The notes under the pieces are model-generated. The model was not told where the DNA came from. It made no database searches and saw only the letters and a program-made list of their open reading frames with translations. From Amblyornis subalaris (Eukaryota > Chordata > Aves > Passeriformes > Ptilonorhynchidae), in assembly GCA_018881555.1 (NCBI GenBank), contig JACAXG010000007.1, forward strand, positions 1,812,643 through 1,876,642: a DNA stretch of 64,000 nucleotides, read 5' to 3'. A program made the position numbers and the translations under genes. Each line of letters starts with the position of its first letter. Positions within the stretch are counted from its first letter, which is position 1. This document shows, one piece after another, positions 35,383 to 48,839 of this stretch.

Positions 35383-38300
35383 AACANGGACGAGCAGGCT
35401 GAAAAAAGCCGGATGAGTTCCTGAATGCCTGCTCAGTGCCTTGGTGTGCGGGACAGGGCAGAGCCCCAGCCCAGATGCAGCTCAGCCACGGCAGCGGCCG
35501 CGGCTCTTCACGCTGCATACGAGGGCTGGGATGAAATTACTGCTCCATTATTTGGTTCTGGGCCATTGTTTCTGTAATATGGGAACAGGCTGCGAGGAAT
35601 TATATGGTTACTGGGTTTTAGAGGTAAATAAAACTGATGGGTGGGTGGTTTAGCAGCAGAAAAAAAGGCTTTTACGAACTTTTCTTCCTGCTGGAGAGCA
35701 GAGGAGCCATTTTGATCTCTGTAGTGCTGCTCATTCAAATGGAAGCAGTGGGCCTGGTGAATTTTCCAGTTAAAATGCACCTACTTTTACATTTGCAAAA
35801 ATGGAAGATATTTCCACATTTTACTGAGGTTTTTTTCCTTATTAAATATCAATTCTCATATACAAGCAGACCTTAAAGGCCCATAAAAGATCATTTCTTC
35901 AGCAGAAGAGCTGCCTAAGACCAACACAAGCTGCCCATACTCTTTCTGACTGATCCAGGGAGATCCTGATGCCAAGAGCAAATGGGGTAAGAGTAGTGGA
36001 TATTCTCCAGGTACTGGAGGGTTGAGGATGGTAGATAGCCTGGGTAAGACATTTCCAGCTCAGGGCAAGTGAAGGAATCTGTCTCACACTGTGGGGGTGG
36101 CTGGTGTGGCATCCCCGGGAAGGATTTTTATTCTCCAGCAAATCTGCTTGCAATCTCAAACTCCCTGAATTGTGTCTTCTCTGTAAGTTTTGGACCTAAC
36201 ATTTATTTTGGATGTATTTTTNTTAAATGACATTTCAGTATGGAGGAGATAAGAACACTTTGTACTTGTTGGTCCTTTGTTCATGGTGGAAGAGGGAGAG
36301 GGGTGTGATGAGGTGTCANTGGTACTTGTCTGTTTTCTAAGCAGGGGTCACACATGCAGGTTTGCAGAAAACATACAGAAAANCTTCTCTCTGGAGAATT
36401 GCTGTAAAATATGAAAACAGTCAGTTCAGACTTTTAATGGGAAGAAATAATANTATCTTTTTTTTTGACAGAAAAGCNTAAAAGAGGTCATCTCTGCCCT
36501 GCAAACTGTTATGGAAGTACTGCCTCATTTCTCCATCTAAACACTGCTTGCATCATTCCAACCTTATGGTAAATCAAAACATGATCCTATGAAGAAAGGA
36601 CAGGGTGGATATGAGGGGGAAAAAAGGTTTTCCTTGCTTTCCCTGGGATTGTGTGTGATCAGACTGGCACGGTGTGGCTCAGGGCTCAGGATGGCCCTGC
36701 TGACATGCAGGCAGCCCTTGTCATGGCCCTGCAGGGCTGGCCACAGATGGTCAAGGGAGCATCTCAGCCCNAGACCTGGGGGAATATCCTCTTTTCCCAC
36801 TGGCTCTGACTCACCTGGGATCAGGCCAGACTGGTTTTCAGGTGCAGATCAGACGAACAACATCATAGTCATTTAATTTTGGCCATAAGTCAGACCTCTG
36901 GGCTGTTTGTATGATCTCTCTGTACTGTCAAATGTCAGTGAATCTCTTCCCAAAAGTCTAAAGGCTATATTTTCCAATCTCTTTCCGAGCCTGCTTGTAC
37001 TGTCTGGTGCACATGTTAAAGGAGTTCAGCAACCATTCTCANGCACAGCAATTACTGCTTGTTTATTGCAGTCACCAGCTAGGACTAGTCTGGCTTCTGG
37101 TGCCTCAGCAGAGGTGGGAGTACAACCGCAAAGCTGAGATGTTGGTGTCACTCTCACCATGACCCCATCTCATCTGTGCAAGGTTGTTTGTGCCTGGTGA
37201 GTGCTGCATCATAGCTCAGATTCCTGCATTTGCCTCCTCCCTGACATTAGGAGATTGGTATTTGCTTGATGGAGCNGTGGAAATGGAAAATGTATCCCTT
37301 CTCAGCATAGGTGATGAGATGGACCTTCTTTAAAATGCAGAATTTCCCGAAACACTCATTTTATAATGCCCACGGAGTTGTGACTTGGGAGATTCAGNTG
37401 CCAATTTGCAACTCTCTTTATTATATTAGTATTTATGGAGCCCTATTACTTTTGGCTCTCTGGCACTTCTTTGGCAGTTTGGAAGGAATTCCCACTGTGC
37501 AAGGAGAGACTTTGTGTAGGTGCTGACACACAGTGAATAGCTTTTTTTTTAATCTTGGTACCTACAAATCATTAAGGGCTTTGGTGCTGTGGCTGTGACA
37601 CCTGGGAATGTAGAACTGGGTTTATAATGAAAAATCCCTTTGTATTTTCAGCCAGCATCTCATTGAATAATCACTATAGTACGATGATTTTTTTGGGGAG
37701 TATTGTTTCTGTTATAACAGAAATGTCTCCTGGGTAATCAACACACTGCTGTCACCTCTTTCTCCCTGTGATACTGCAAACCCATTTTTGGTACTGATGC
37801 CACTCCAGCAGGAATGGATGATGTCCATCTGCTGTGTCCTGATCTTCTTTCCCTGCAAGGGAACTCTTCCTGCAGCATTTTATCTTCTGCTTTAAATAAT
37901 TTTCTCATAAGACNGACTCTGAACTGCTCTGAACACACGGATAACAATGTGACCGGCATTCCTGCGAGTCCGTCCAAGGGCTGCTCTCAGCCTGGCAAAA
38001 TATCCTTGAAAGCTCCGACTGCTTATTGACTTAGAGGGAAAGGATTTGGCCCTGAGATGATCCTTGGGTGGGTATTNTTTTGTCCACGTGGCAAAGCATC
38101 ATAGTGCTTTTGATGGCAGAAAGATTTCCCACAGCGTGGATATTCCAGGGCCTGCCATCCTTGGCAAACAACATATTTATTGACAAAACACTGGTTTTCG
38201 GGATAGTGTCCAGCACTTCGACCTTTCCCCCTCTTCCTTACAGGGTCATTTTTCATCTCCTCCTTGCCAAGCTGAAGATACTTTCATGGATTTTCTAACA

Positions 38301-38694
38301 CTGTGTAACAACTAACAGAAATTGCANTCAATGCGGTTCAGGCCTGTGGGAATGTAAAGGCATTTCTGGGTAAATAAACCAAAGTTAAGAGACAATTCCA
38401 ATTTCACTAGAGGCAGTGGGAATATGAAACTGCAGAGAAATGCTGAGGGTAAGAGCCGGGAGATACATACTATGAAAATAGCCCATCACTTTTTTTTATT
38501 CATACCCACTCCTGTGGTCTAATGTGAACTTCCCACGGATGTGATGAGCTGGCACTAAGGACAATTTTCTCTGTAAAGAACAAATCTAGTGATTTTCACA
38601 TGCAATCAACAAAATTCTGTTCACGAGGTGATGTTCCAGATGAGATTTTTGCTGTTGTTTTTTTTTATTTGTTTGTGTTTCTGCTGGGCTGTCT

Positions 38695-38706
38695 CCCCCC
38701 CCCCCC
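38695..38706. repeat. Poly-C tract (C12)
   Basis: A run of twelve C, that is G12 on the minus strand. It is prone to slippage and to sequencing error. Confidence 0.85.
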
Positions 38707-40096
38707 TCACAGACTGACAGTCCAGTCCCCGGCTCAGGGACCAGCCCATCCCAGCTGCTCTTGGACACGGGCACATCTCACAGCTTGGGATCCAGGCTTT
38801 GCTCCTGCCAGGAATTCCTTGGGGCTGACCATGCGTGTTGCTGACTCAAGTGGCACGGAACACCCAGAAATGCCTGAGAGCACATGGATCCTTTGCCAGG
38901 AGGGACGGGAAGGCTGTGCCAAGCGCCNGTTGAATTCCAGGCATGTGCCATCTTCTGCTGCCACCCCACTGCTGTTGAGCAGGCAGGANCAAGCCGGATC
39001 CAAAGAAGCAGTTGTTGTGGAGCCAGGCTAAGGATGCTGTGGTGGAGGTGGCTGGGATGACAGATGGAAGAGGGGGAAGAATGTTTTCTAGACATGNTCC
39101 AGTCTCTCTGTTTCTGGGATCTGAAGCAAAATTTCAGCCATGAAAACATTCCTGCATTAATTTTATGTATGTGTTAAATCTTACTTGTCACTAGATATAC
39201 AACATCACCCTTCCCTACTTCATATCCATCAGCTCTTCTGGATGCTCTTTCCCCCCTTTTTTGCCCTCTTTTCACTTTCAATAAGCCAGTCAAGAAATGT
39301 GAAGCATCATATTTTGTTTATAACTACAGTAACATTTATGGTCTCCATGAGCTAGGAACTAAAAGAAATAAGTTTAATAACTTGGTAAAAATTATAGTGT
39401 ATAATAATTCCATTAAATTAACATATAATTAACATTAGAAACAATTGCTTCAATTGACTGCTAAAAAGCATATTTTTTTCCTGTGTTAAGATGAAAGGAT
39501 TTTTGGAAAATCACATATAGAAAGAGAAGAATCCTGTAAGATGTTANCTCTGCAAAACTGTAATGCTAAAATGTGATGGAAAAATTGCCAANGCAGTTAG
39601 GTGAAAGAGAGCATAAAATAATAGTTCAAAATCCTCCTATTGCTCTGACAGTTTTTAATGTTGATTTGTTTTGATTTTTTTTTTTTAAAACCATGCCTCA
39701 TGCATGACCATTTTTGAAAGAAAAGCAGTGTTCACACAGGAGAAAGCCTGGGGTAGGCAGCTGAGGCATTTGAGTCAATTTTATGGTGTAGGGACCAAAC
39801 TNCATTTCCTTTCTCTTGAGAAGCAGCGTTTCTGATAGCGGAAAGAGTGATTTATATGGAAACAGCCCTAGAAGAGACACAAACCTGCTTCTTTTCCCAC
39901 ACACTTATTTCCTTATAANGAGAGTAATTGCTACATTTTGATGTCAGTGTAAGTAGCAATTTCAGTCTTGTGCCTTATAATTTGAGAACGTTATTATAAG
40001 GTGGAGAACAGAATTTGGAAAATGTAACTGCTGGCAAAATTAATGCTGATCAGTGCTAATATTATTTTATGTGTTTTGGCTCTTCACCATCCTGGG

Positions 40097-40131
40097 AAAA
40101 AAAAAAAAAAAAAGAAAAGAAAGCACATTAT
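40097..40131. repeat. Poly-A tract with AAAAG units
   Basis: Seventeen A followed by GAAAAGAAAG. It could be a decayed retrocopy tail, though no parent sequence is recognisable upstream. Confidence 0.85.
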
Positions 40132-40394
40132 CTAGTTATATACAAAAGTCACTTCTTCATCAGTATAGCTNTGGGATGAATAATTTGCACCAGAACTCAG
40201 GAGAGCTCTGGAGAAAATGAAAATAGAACCCAGTGTACCAACACATCTGTGCCAATATCTAGACCAGCAATACCAGAATGTTTTCACTTAAAATAATGAT
40301 TTGAAAAAAGTACTTAAAAAGCAGGAAGAAGCCATGTGACAACAAATTAATGGCTAAGGAGGAGAGAAGAATAGTATAATTAGTCAGGTAAGGT

Positions 40395-40470
40395 GGACTG
40401 TATTATATATAATTAGTTATATACAATATAAATATAATTAATATATCATTATAATACTATATATAATTCT
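40395..40470. repeat. AT-rich low-complexity stretch
   Basis: Almost pure A/T over 75 bp. TATATATAATT-type words lie at both ends and TATATA inverted pairs inside. It is probably an easily unwound sequence, and no specific role is visible. Confidence 0.75.
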
Positions 40471-40944
40471 TCATGTATAAAAAAATCCTTCTGACGTTTG
40501 CCTACATATTGAAAAATATAATTCAGGACCAAAAAAGCTGAACTGTANAAGCATCAGATGCATTCCTGGGAAGCCAACACCATCCCAGTGGGCCTGGCCA
40601 GTGGATACCCACTGAAACCCTCCTTTGGCAAACTGCCCAGCCTCATTTCTCCTGGCAGAGCAGTGGCTGATGTGGCCTTAGGAAAGACTTCTCAGGTGTT
40701 CTGGTTTTACCCTTTCTAAGGGTCCTTCACATTGCCTGGGCTCCTGGCGGACTNGGCAAATTGAGGCCTTATAGGAATACTTCAAAGGGACCTGATTTTN
40801 CAAAACGCTGCCCAGATCAAGGGTGAGGCTCTTCTATGTGTGAGCAATGGCTTATCAGTGTTATCACGACCAGGCTTTTTCCAGCATCCGACCTGCCTGG
40901 CATTAATGAGGTGCTGAGCAGCCAGCTGTAATAGAGCAGCATGT

Positions 40945-41110
40945 GGGGAGCTGATCCTCGAGATTTATGATGCATCTTTTGGTCTCTCTCTGGTCCATTT
41001 CCTTAATCACGATGCCGATTACGAGGGCAATTGTTTTTAGTTCCCATTTCGTTTCATTTTACTCTCCTTGGAAACCATAATAGGCTTTGTTGGGGTTTTT
41101 TTTTTATTCC
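40945..41110. promoter_or_regulatory. Possible conserved non-coding element
   Basis: Balanced-composition sequence without repeats, containing ATTTATGATGCAT, CCTTAATCACG, CCGATTACGAGG, CAATTG (an E-box-type CANNTG word) and CCATTTCGTTTCATTTT. It retains several isolated CpG sites in an otherwise CpG-poor area. This texture is common in conserved vertebrate enhancers, but it is only an impression. Confidence 0.22.
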
Positions 41111-43559
41111 CCTCCAACCTCTAAATGAGCTGCTCTTCTCCCNGGCAGCCGCCGGCCCGGAGAACACCTTGCAGGCACCGTTGTGTTAAAGGCACCCGAG
41201 TGTGAAGCAAAATAATTAAATGGGGCTGACACGGCTTTCAGAGGGGCTTGCTGATCTATNCATGACAATTAGGCGGCCTCCAAGCCTTGCCCAGCCCCTT
41301 GCAAGCAGGGTGAGTGGATCCTGCAGGAAGGGTTTTAGAGCATTACCCGGCATAAAACTCNGTTTCGTCAGGTTTCGAGGAGGAAGGAGTTGGCAGAGGT
41401 CCAGCCTTTGATGCCAGCCAGAGAAGGGGAGGGAAAGGTCTGACTCTGGAGTGCACCCTCAGTTACTTATTTTTGGTTTTTCACTCCAACTTGATCTTTT
41501 TTTTTGCGGCTAATGTGTATTTTTCTGATCGCATAAGCAGTTGGGGCATATCCATCGTGCCTGGGAGACGCTGGTGGGGCCAAGCGGAGCAAGTCAGGGC
41601 TGGCAGAGAATAACCCACTCACCCTGAAATCAGGAATCTCTTGTATGTAGTGAATGAAAGACAGTGAAGAAAGAGTTACTGACAGGGCTAAACAACAAGC
41701 GGGGCTGAAAAATAAGGTTATGTGCCATAAATCAAATTAAATACAGCCTTTAAGCAGTGACTATTAATTACATGCTTGAATTGAACTGTGTGTGTTACTC
41801 ATCTGTGGGGCAAGCACAATTGCCCATCAGACTCTCACTGAATCCAAACACAAGCTTAACCTCGGGAAATTAAAAATTAAAATATTTTTGGTGAAATTCC
41901 TGATACAAAGAACCGACTGTCGGCATCCAAAAGGGGACGAGGTGCCTACAATCTCCATTGGGTGAGATTTAAGTCTAAAACCAAGAGATTTGCATATTCA
42001 GAAGAGGATGGGTTAGATGCACAGGGAGAATACATTTATACAGGCACAGTTCTATCCACCTGGATTCTATATTTGCAATACATATTTATATGTGCATATA
42101 ATAATTTCTGTTTTACTGCAATCAAAACAGCAGTGGTAGCACAATCAAGGGTGAAATGCTGCTGTGGCACAGAGTTGAGAGAGGTTTAAGATAAAGCGCT
42201 CTGTGTGGGATTGCACATCTCCTTAGCTGTAACCCCAGCTTTTGTTTCAAACTCCTNGCTAGGCACTCCACACCATGCCTTGGTGCATTTGCTGATCTTC
42301 CTCAAACTTTCTGAAACTCAACAGTTTGGAAGGGCCAAAAGTGTTGAATTAAAAAAGTGGTGAATTCTAATAATTTAGGAAGATAAAAAATAACCCAACT
42401 TCTGAAATGTTGCATTTTGTTTGAAAGGATTCCTTCTGCATTTAAGCCATGTGAGCGCTCCCAACTCCCCAAATTCTGAAGTGATTTAATCAAAGTTACA
42501 GCACTCTCCGTTTCTGACAGGTAACATTCNAACAGTGACACAGTGTTGGAAGAGATGCCTGGTGCATTTGGCTGGAATTAAGCAGCTAATGTTTTATCAG
42601 CTTGGAGTTAATGATATACACACCATTGGTGCTTCTGCCTGTGTTCTCATGAGATTTTCAGTATATCACCCTGGAAATGTTGTCTGGTGTGGTGTTGTGA
42701 AGGCAGCTCTGCTAATTCAAGTGCCAAGAAACTTAGCTAAATGTTCTTCCATTATATAGGTATGTTTTAATGGTGAGCTGATGGGGCAAGGTAGAGAATG
42801 GCTGGGAAAGGAGACTGCAGGAGTTCCTTCCTAGAGAGATAAACCTCAACTGAGCCTAAACTCTTTCTTCCCAAGAAAGAGTCATCATCCCCCTGTAGTC
42901 ACCCCCCTGAGGGGGTGTCCGTGCTCCTGTGAAATTGCACCAGCATCGGATCACATTCAGAAGTGCCTGGGAATGAGGATCAAGCCTGTGAGGTCTATTA
43001 CTGATTTCTTTATTGCAAATGCAAAACTTCCTTTAACGCTGGTGGGACAGCTGCAAAATGCACACACGATCCTGTAGATGTTCCAGCAAAGTTAATCAGG
43101 AACAGAGGGCAAGAGAAAAAGTTGACCATTGCCAAGTTTCTTTGTTATTGTTGGTTTTTTACATGAAGTTAATTATCTTGTAAGCTTTGTGTTAAAGTTT
43201 TATTTTTGGGGCACTGGTTGTAAGTCCACCCAGAGGTGTGGATTCCGGTTGAACCGTTTTGGGACAGTCTTAGTGGAATATGTGAATACATTTGGCTCAA
43301 ATGTTTTCCTTCCCTGCAGGATGGATGAGAATTCAAATCTTAATTCACATGCTGAACCCAACTGCAGATCAGAATGAATGACTGATGAGATTCTGTCCTT
43401 ATTTACTGAGCTATTTATTCAGCTATCAGCAGCACGGTATCCAAAATTAACCNTGCCCCTATAATCTCAAGATCACTTGATAAGACAGTAGGAGTCCTGG
43501 GAGTTATTCCTCTTACTGAATCACACACTTCTGCAAATTGGTGTTTCTTACGTGCTGTG

Positions 43560-44110
43560 GTTCTCATTTGACTCTAGTCAAACAGACACAGTGAACTCGA
43601 CGTGGTATTAGAACCCCGACACGAGGGAGGGCTAGTGAGGGAGTTCAAAATGAACATTTGCTGATATGTTATGCCTGCACCAGCCCAGCGATATGAAAAA
43701 CTAGCAGATATGATAAGGAATGTGAGCCCTTTTGCTGAAACCTTTGCAACGCTAAAGGCTTTCTGCAGTCAGACAATTTCCGGACACGCCTGAAACCCGG
43801 GGAATGCGAGTCNTAATCTGCTTGGCTACAGAGAGGTTCCCATTGAGTCCTGGGAGAGGGAATGGCAGGCCTTAGCAGATATTGGAGATGCATATGGGAT
43901 TTCTCTTGGCCTCGAGTCATGCATATGCAGCTTCATATGGAGGCTGCTGATTTTCTATGCTCTCAAGCTGGCTGCACTCCCGGCGATAGGCGGGCCAAGG
44001 ACAGAGGGACTGCAGCGTTCCCATCCTTCACGCACTTCTCATTTCTGTTCCCTGCTACAAACTTGTGTTACATTTAGTGCAGAAGCAAGCGTGAACCGCA
44101 GGGAGCAATA
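43560..44110. promoter_or_regulatory. CpG-retaining segment, possible enhancer
   Basis: Roughly twenty CpG sites are spread over 550 bp, including CTCGACGTGG (about 43597), CCGACACGAGG (about 43616), TTCCGGACACGCC (about 43779) and CCCGGCGATAGGCGGG (about 43979). A repeated ATGCATATG-like word near 43919 and GCATATGG words nearby (CATATG E-box) suggest clustered factor sites. No open frame beyond 83 codons. The element call is inference. Confidence 0.28.
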
Positions 44111-44407
44111 TGTGTTGTTATTATTTTATAAAGCAGGGTGGCTAATGATTTCTGGTGAGTAAACGTGACAGCTTCTTAATCTTGTGGGTGGCATCATTGC
44201 TGACTTTCCTGCTCTCGGTGCTTTTCAGTGCTCCTTTCACTGCTTGGCAATTAGTGCCTGCTCCTCTGAGGTGCTGGGCAACCACAGATCCCATTTAATT
44301 CCATGGAAATTGAGGGCAGAACCATGCACTACCTCCGTGTGCCTGTTAGAACACCGGTGCAGAGTGCCGCTTTCTGGGCAAAATAAACAAATGGTGATGC
44401 AATAAAT

Positions 44408-44495
44408 CATGGAGTCACGGAGTCATTAAGGTTGGAAAAGACCTCTGAGAGCATCCAGTCAAACTGTTGACCATTAATCACTAATACACATTAAT
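44408..44495 (-). mobile_element. CR1 LINE 3'-end fragment
   Basis: The plus strand reads 'catggagtcacggagtcatt', 'aaggttggaaaagacctctg' and 'agagcatccagtcaaactgt', then 'tgaccattaatcac'. This is the reverse complement of a CR1 tail, with the 3' end on the left. The right edge fades near 44495. It is short and 5'-truncated. Confidence 0.9.
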
Positions 44496-45021
44496 AACTC
44501 ACTGGGCAACCACAGTGCTTGTGAGCAACTCGTGCTGTCAAACCTATCTGGAGGGGCTCAAAGTGGAGTTGTCAGCAGCACCCCCTGAGCAGCTTTTTCC
44601 AGGATGAACACCCCAGCTGGCAGGTCACACTGAGCTATTGATANCCTCCATGCACAAACCCGTGGCAGATCCAGGGTTGGTGGTGCTGCTGTCGTGCCCC
44701 AGCTCAGAGNGGGGCCGCAGCGCTGGGCTCGCGGCGTTGTCCATCCCCAGCCCACCAAGCCAGGCCAGCCCTTGAGATCAGCCAGCAAAGAGGGGGGAAA
44801 ACCTCGTGGCAGCTGCACAAAGCTGCTTTGGAGCACGTTAACAAGCCAGAACGTATCTCCATGCATACATTTCTCCCCGGCCTGCAGACAGCGGGGCAAT
44901 TGTCTCACCCTTAGCTGCGCGCTGCACATGGCTAACAACCAACTCTCTGCTTACAGAAGCAGGCGGTCCTCCCTCCCAGCAGCAGTTGTAGCAGTGTGAA
45001 CAAATACCCACAGGGAGGAAA

Positions 45022-45056
45022 TTTTTCCTTTCTTTTTTTCCTTTTTCCTTTTTTTC
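45022..45056. repeat. Pyrimidine tract (T-rich with CC)
   Basis: TTTTTCC-type units repeated about five times, all pyrimidine on the plus strand. Low complexity. Confidence 0.8.
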
Positions 45057-47399
45057 ACTCCGGTCTAATCAGAAGCACTGCAGATTCAGCCATCTATAAA
45101 AGCGTGCCCCCGAAAGGAATTCGATTTATTTTTGTGAAATGAATGTGTGGCTTTTATTATGCATGGCAGGTATGGTTGGAATCCAAGGAGGAAAATTGTA
45201 TTTTACACTACAGGCCCTTGGGTAATGAATTAAATGGTAACACCAACATATCTAACACTGAAAAATACCACACTATGGAGACACTTTCAAGAAAGCTGAG
45301 TACACACACTGTGGGAGAAGAGCAGATAAGCTTTTTTCCTGTTTGTACCTGTATTGTTTACTGATATTTACATTCTTTTTTTTTTTAACTATCAAGGAAA
45401 GGGGTGCCTGTGTTAGAATAAAAGCTAAATTCTGGTCTGCTTCATCTACGTAGCATCCTCAGATTCTGATCCCTTGGTTGTCTGGCCCTAGCATGCCCTG
45501 GCTGCATCCCAGCCGCCACAATGTGGAAGGGGGAAAAATGCAGGCTTGGGATTCCTCCTGGAACAGAGTCAAGATGAAAGTAGGACATCTAGACTATGAA
45601 ATCAATATATAGGAACATTTTTCTAAGTGGTTCTGCCTTATCCCAACACTTTAGCAANGGTTTGGTTTCTGGTTTTGGTTTTTTTTGTTTCTTGCTTGGA
45701 GAAGTATCAATGATAAGCCTGGCTGAGCATCCATGCTTTCCCATTNCCAAAAGTCTGTAAGCTTGCAACAGCAGTTTGCATTTTTGAGGGTGAATTTTTC
45801 ATGAAAGAGTTTCATTTCAACAAATGCAGCCCNAAGTAAACCAGGCTTATCTCCAGTCTGATGCTGCTGGTGGTTCAGAGCCTCATCCCAAAATGCCACT
45901 GACCCTGCAACCCTTGGTGCCTGGTCACTGGAGCAGGATACCAGAGGGTAAGGCTTTCAGTAAAGCATCTTCACAGTAATTAAGGGATTATTGACAATAT
46001 GAGGCTGCCTTCCTTGGGTCCATCTCCCAAAGGAAAATTGTCCTCTCCCCTCTCCTTATCCTTCTCATCCTTTAGGATGGCTGCAGGTTATTATAACTGC
46101 TTTATTATAATAGTGTGTATAAACATGTCCCTGAATTTGTNTGTTGGCTGTGACAACCTGAGCTGGTGCTATCCTCCAAAGTGCCACTTTGTTATTAATC
46201 ATTAATATCCTACAGCAGAAAAGCAAAGTTTTAGCTCTAAGGTCATACAATAGGTTATTTAATNCTGAATCAACAGTGCATTCAGGTAGGTCTTTGTTTC
46301 TCTCTGCAGCACTGGAGACTGTGAAGAGGGAAAGANATGAATTAAATTGCACTTTCCAAATTGTACCTTTTCACATTAATAAGGAAATTAACTTCAGGAA
46401 CTGAATAAATAAAGAGCAGGTAAGGGATGGGTGAGAGCTGAGACTGCACTGTGAGATATTGGACTTGAGACTCACTATGCAAATAAGAGAATTACTGGCA
46501 GAATCCTCCACTTTTCTTCTCATTCCCATAATCTTCACACTCAGACTGTTACCAAGGAGAGGGGAATGAACCAGGATTTCCCATCATAACTGCTTGCCCC
46601 TTTCTATCAACCTGTTTTACACGGAGCTCTGAAATACATCACGGGTTGAATTTAATATGCCAGGTAGAACAATCTGTGGGCAATCTTACCCTCAGCAGCC
46701 AGCAGGGTGTATTTTTAGCTTTGGCCTTAATGGGACTTTTTGGATTCTCTCTTGTTAAAAGCAGCAATAGACTTTCCAAACATGTCTACTCTTACAAGAG
46801 TATTAAGAATACATCACAGCCCTAACACTTATTAACCATACAGTGCCTTTCATCCAGGAAGCTCGAAGAGAGAGAATCCTAGCCCACATCCAAGTTTAAT
46901 ATCTCTCTTCAAATATATGTATTTTATCTGTGTTGGCAGTGGAATATCAGTACACCTGACTTGATTGGTCTCATTGTTACTTCTGTTCAAATCCAAAGGA
47001 AAATTATAATGTTCTATTGCCATAAATGTTAAGGGATTTTTAAAAAATAAATGTTCAACATAAGTTGAAGGAACATTGTCAGATGTTAGTCTTGATTGCA
47101 AACTCAGTATTTTTAATTTTTACTCTGTTTTCAGGGGTTTTTTGTAGGAGATCAGAGAACCTGGCACTGTTTAAAAGCAATTTTGTATTTCTACTTTTCA
47201 GGGCAATAGCTATGCTTCAGTAAGTTCTCTTTCATCTGATTTACCAATTACAACAAAATACTGCATGATATCTAATCACAAACAGAGGGCCATTTTAAAA
47301 AGAAATATTTGACTTCTCAGAAACCCAAATGCTTTCAACTGTCTCGAAAATGGGCTCAGAAAGCTGTGTCAGTATTTTACGGAAAATGAAGAACAGGAG

Positions 47400-47990
47400 T
47401 CCGCTAATTCCTAATTTATTTATTTTTGAATCCCTGGATTCCTGCCTGGACGCTGTTTCCTTTGAAGCACCCTCATTTGGTGGATAGCTCGACACGGAAG
47501 GTGTGATGTGGCACGGGGGCCTCCACGAAAATAGCGCTGGAAATGTGTGGTGGCATCCCTGCCTCCGAGCCATGGGCGTGTGTACGTGTGCGTCCAAAAC
47601 CGTGGGAGGGAAAACGAAAGGCCAGCGCTNCTTTCGCTCAAAGAAGTTGACTTTCTCTCCCTGGAAAGCATTCCCGTGAAAATATTAATGTTGTCGAGCG
47701 GCCAACATTCTGTCGGAACGGTTGGGATCCCGTGTCTTTGATGAGCCCTGGTGCTAATGAAGTTCCGGCTCTGTCAGTGGTGTAATGTGAGACAGGGAAC
47801 AATCCCAGTCTCAGCTTCGGCTTGGGANGCCGAGGAGACGTGGTTTCATTCTCCGAGCTCAGAACACGAATTCAGTAAAGCCATTGACAAGAAGAAAGCT
47901 GCTACTTATAAATGCCTGCAGATTGAAGCTTTAATTCGAAAATTGAACGGTTTTGATCTGGAAATCATTTGGAAACAATAAGGCGCTATT
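47400..47990. promoter_or_regulatory. CpG-enriched element, possible orphan CpG island or enhancer
   Basis: Around thirty CpG sites lie in about 590 bp, with no simple repeat and no transposon wording. Examples are CTCGACACGG at about 47489, GGGCGTGTGTACGTGTGCG at about 47573, GTCGAGCGGCC at about 47693 and CTGTCGGAACGG at about 47711. The right third becomes AT-richer and contains a 75-codon plus-strand frame with an ATG at 47757, ending at 47981. That frame's last forty residues are Lys-, Ile- and Leu-rich and helix-like, but I recognise no family. Without conservation data a regulatory element is more likely than an exon. Confidence 0.35.
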
Positions 47991-48839
47991 TTTACAGCCA
48001 TTTCCTAGAAATGATCAAGTCTTGACATTCAGAAANTTTAAAAATAATTTCTTATGACCACGCAAAAATGATTACTTGGGTTATGGTGATCTGGGGATGA
48101 TTTTTCCGGAGCTCAAGCCAGAGGCATTGGAAATGAAAGGCTTGACAGTCCACGGGCAGATCTCTTAGGACAGGATTTGCTAAGGTCCAAGGTAAACCTC
48201 ACCTGGTAGCACCAACAGGCCCCTAGAATTCAGCTTGATGGCTCCCCATATTAAGGCCTAATATATTATTGCTCATTAATGAGTTATCCCCTCATCTATG
48301 GAGCAAGAAAGTAGGTCATTTCCTTCATTGGGCGAGATGTAATACATTTAAAGTAATTTTGCTGAATTCATCCCATATTTTAAATCCACACTTTCAGAGC
48401 TTGCAGCTGACCTGCCCATTAAGCTCTGCTAATATTTGTTCTTCCCACTGTGCTGAGGGAGAAGGGATTGAGGACATGGAGATGAGTACGGGGTGATCTA
48501 TCTATTTCTGGTATTACCACCAAAGCTTGGAGAGAGGTTTTGCAGATAAATTAAATGTGAAGCGTAGCTTTTTTCCCTCCACTTTTGCCAAAAAATACAC
48601 ACATCATTTCTGATAATCCTGGTTTTGTCCTTGCTTATGATTGTTTCTTCTTTTCTCCTTTAAGAAATCCAAGCTGTATCAGAAGTAAGACCCTGGTTTT
48701 GTAAGCAAAAATGCTATTTTAGGAAGTGTTGGTGACTCTGCATCATGTTCAAACAGCTGCTTAATGATTTAGCTTGTAGTCACACACTGAACAAACTCTA
48801 GCACTGAGCAAATCATTGTTATCTGATTGCCTTCATTGC

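Larger units (their letters stand above)
35383..44407. other. Unique non-coding sequence, no gene seen
   Basis: No frame longer than about 145 codons and no domain. A small CpG cluster with a NotI word (GCGGCCGC) sits at about 35494. Simple tracts include C12 at 38695-38706, A17 at 40097-40113 and an AT-rich run at 40395-40470. Two segments that read like conserved non-coding DNA, at about 40.95 and 43.7 kb, are listed separately. Confidence 0.68.

Noticed and set aside
47751..47981. 75-codon plus-strand frame with a helix-like end, considered as an exon
   Set aside because: No recognised family and no clear splice sites, and it contains an N. Retained as part of the CpG-retaining element rather than called CDS.
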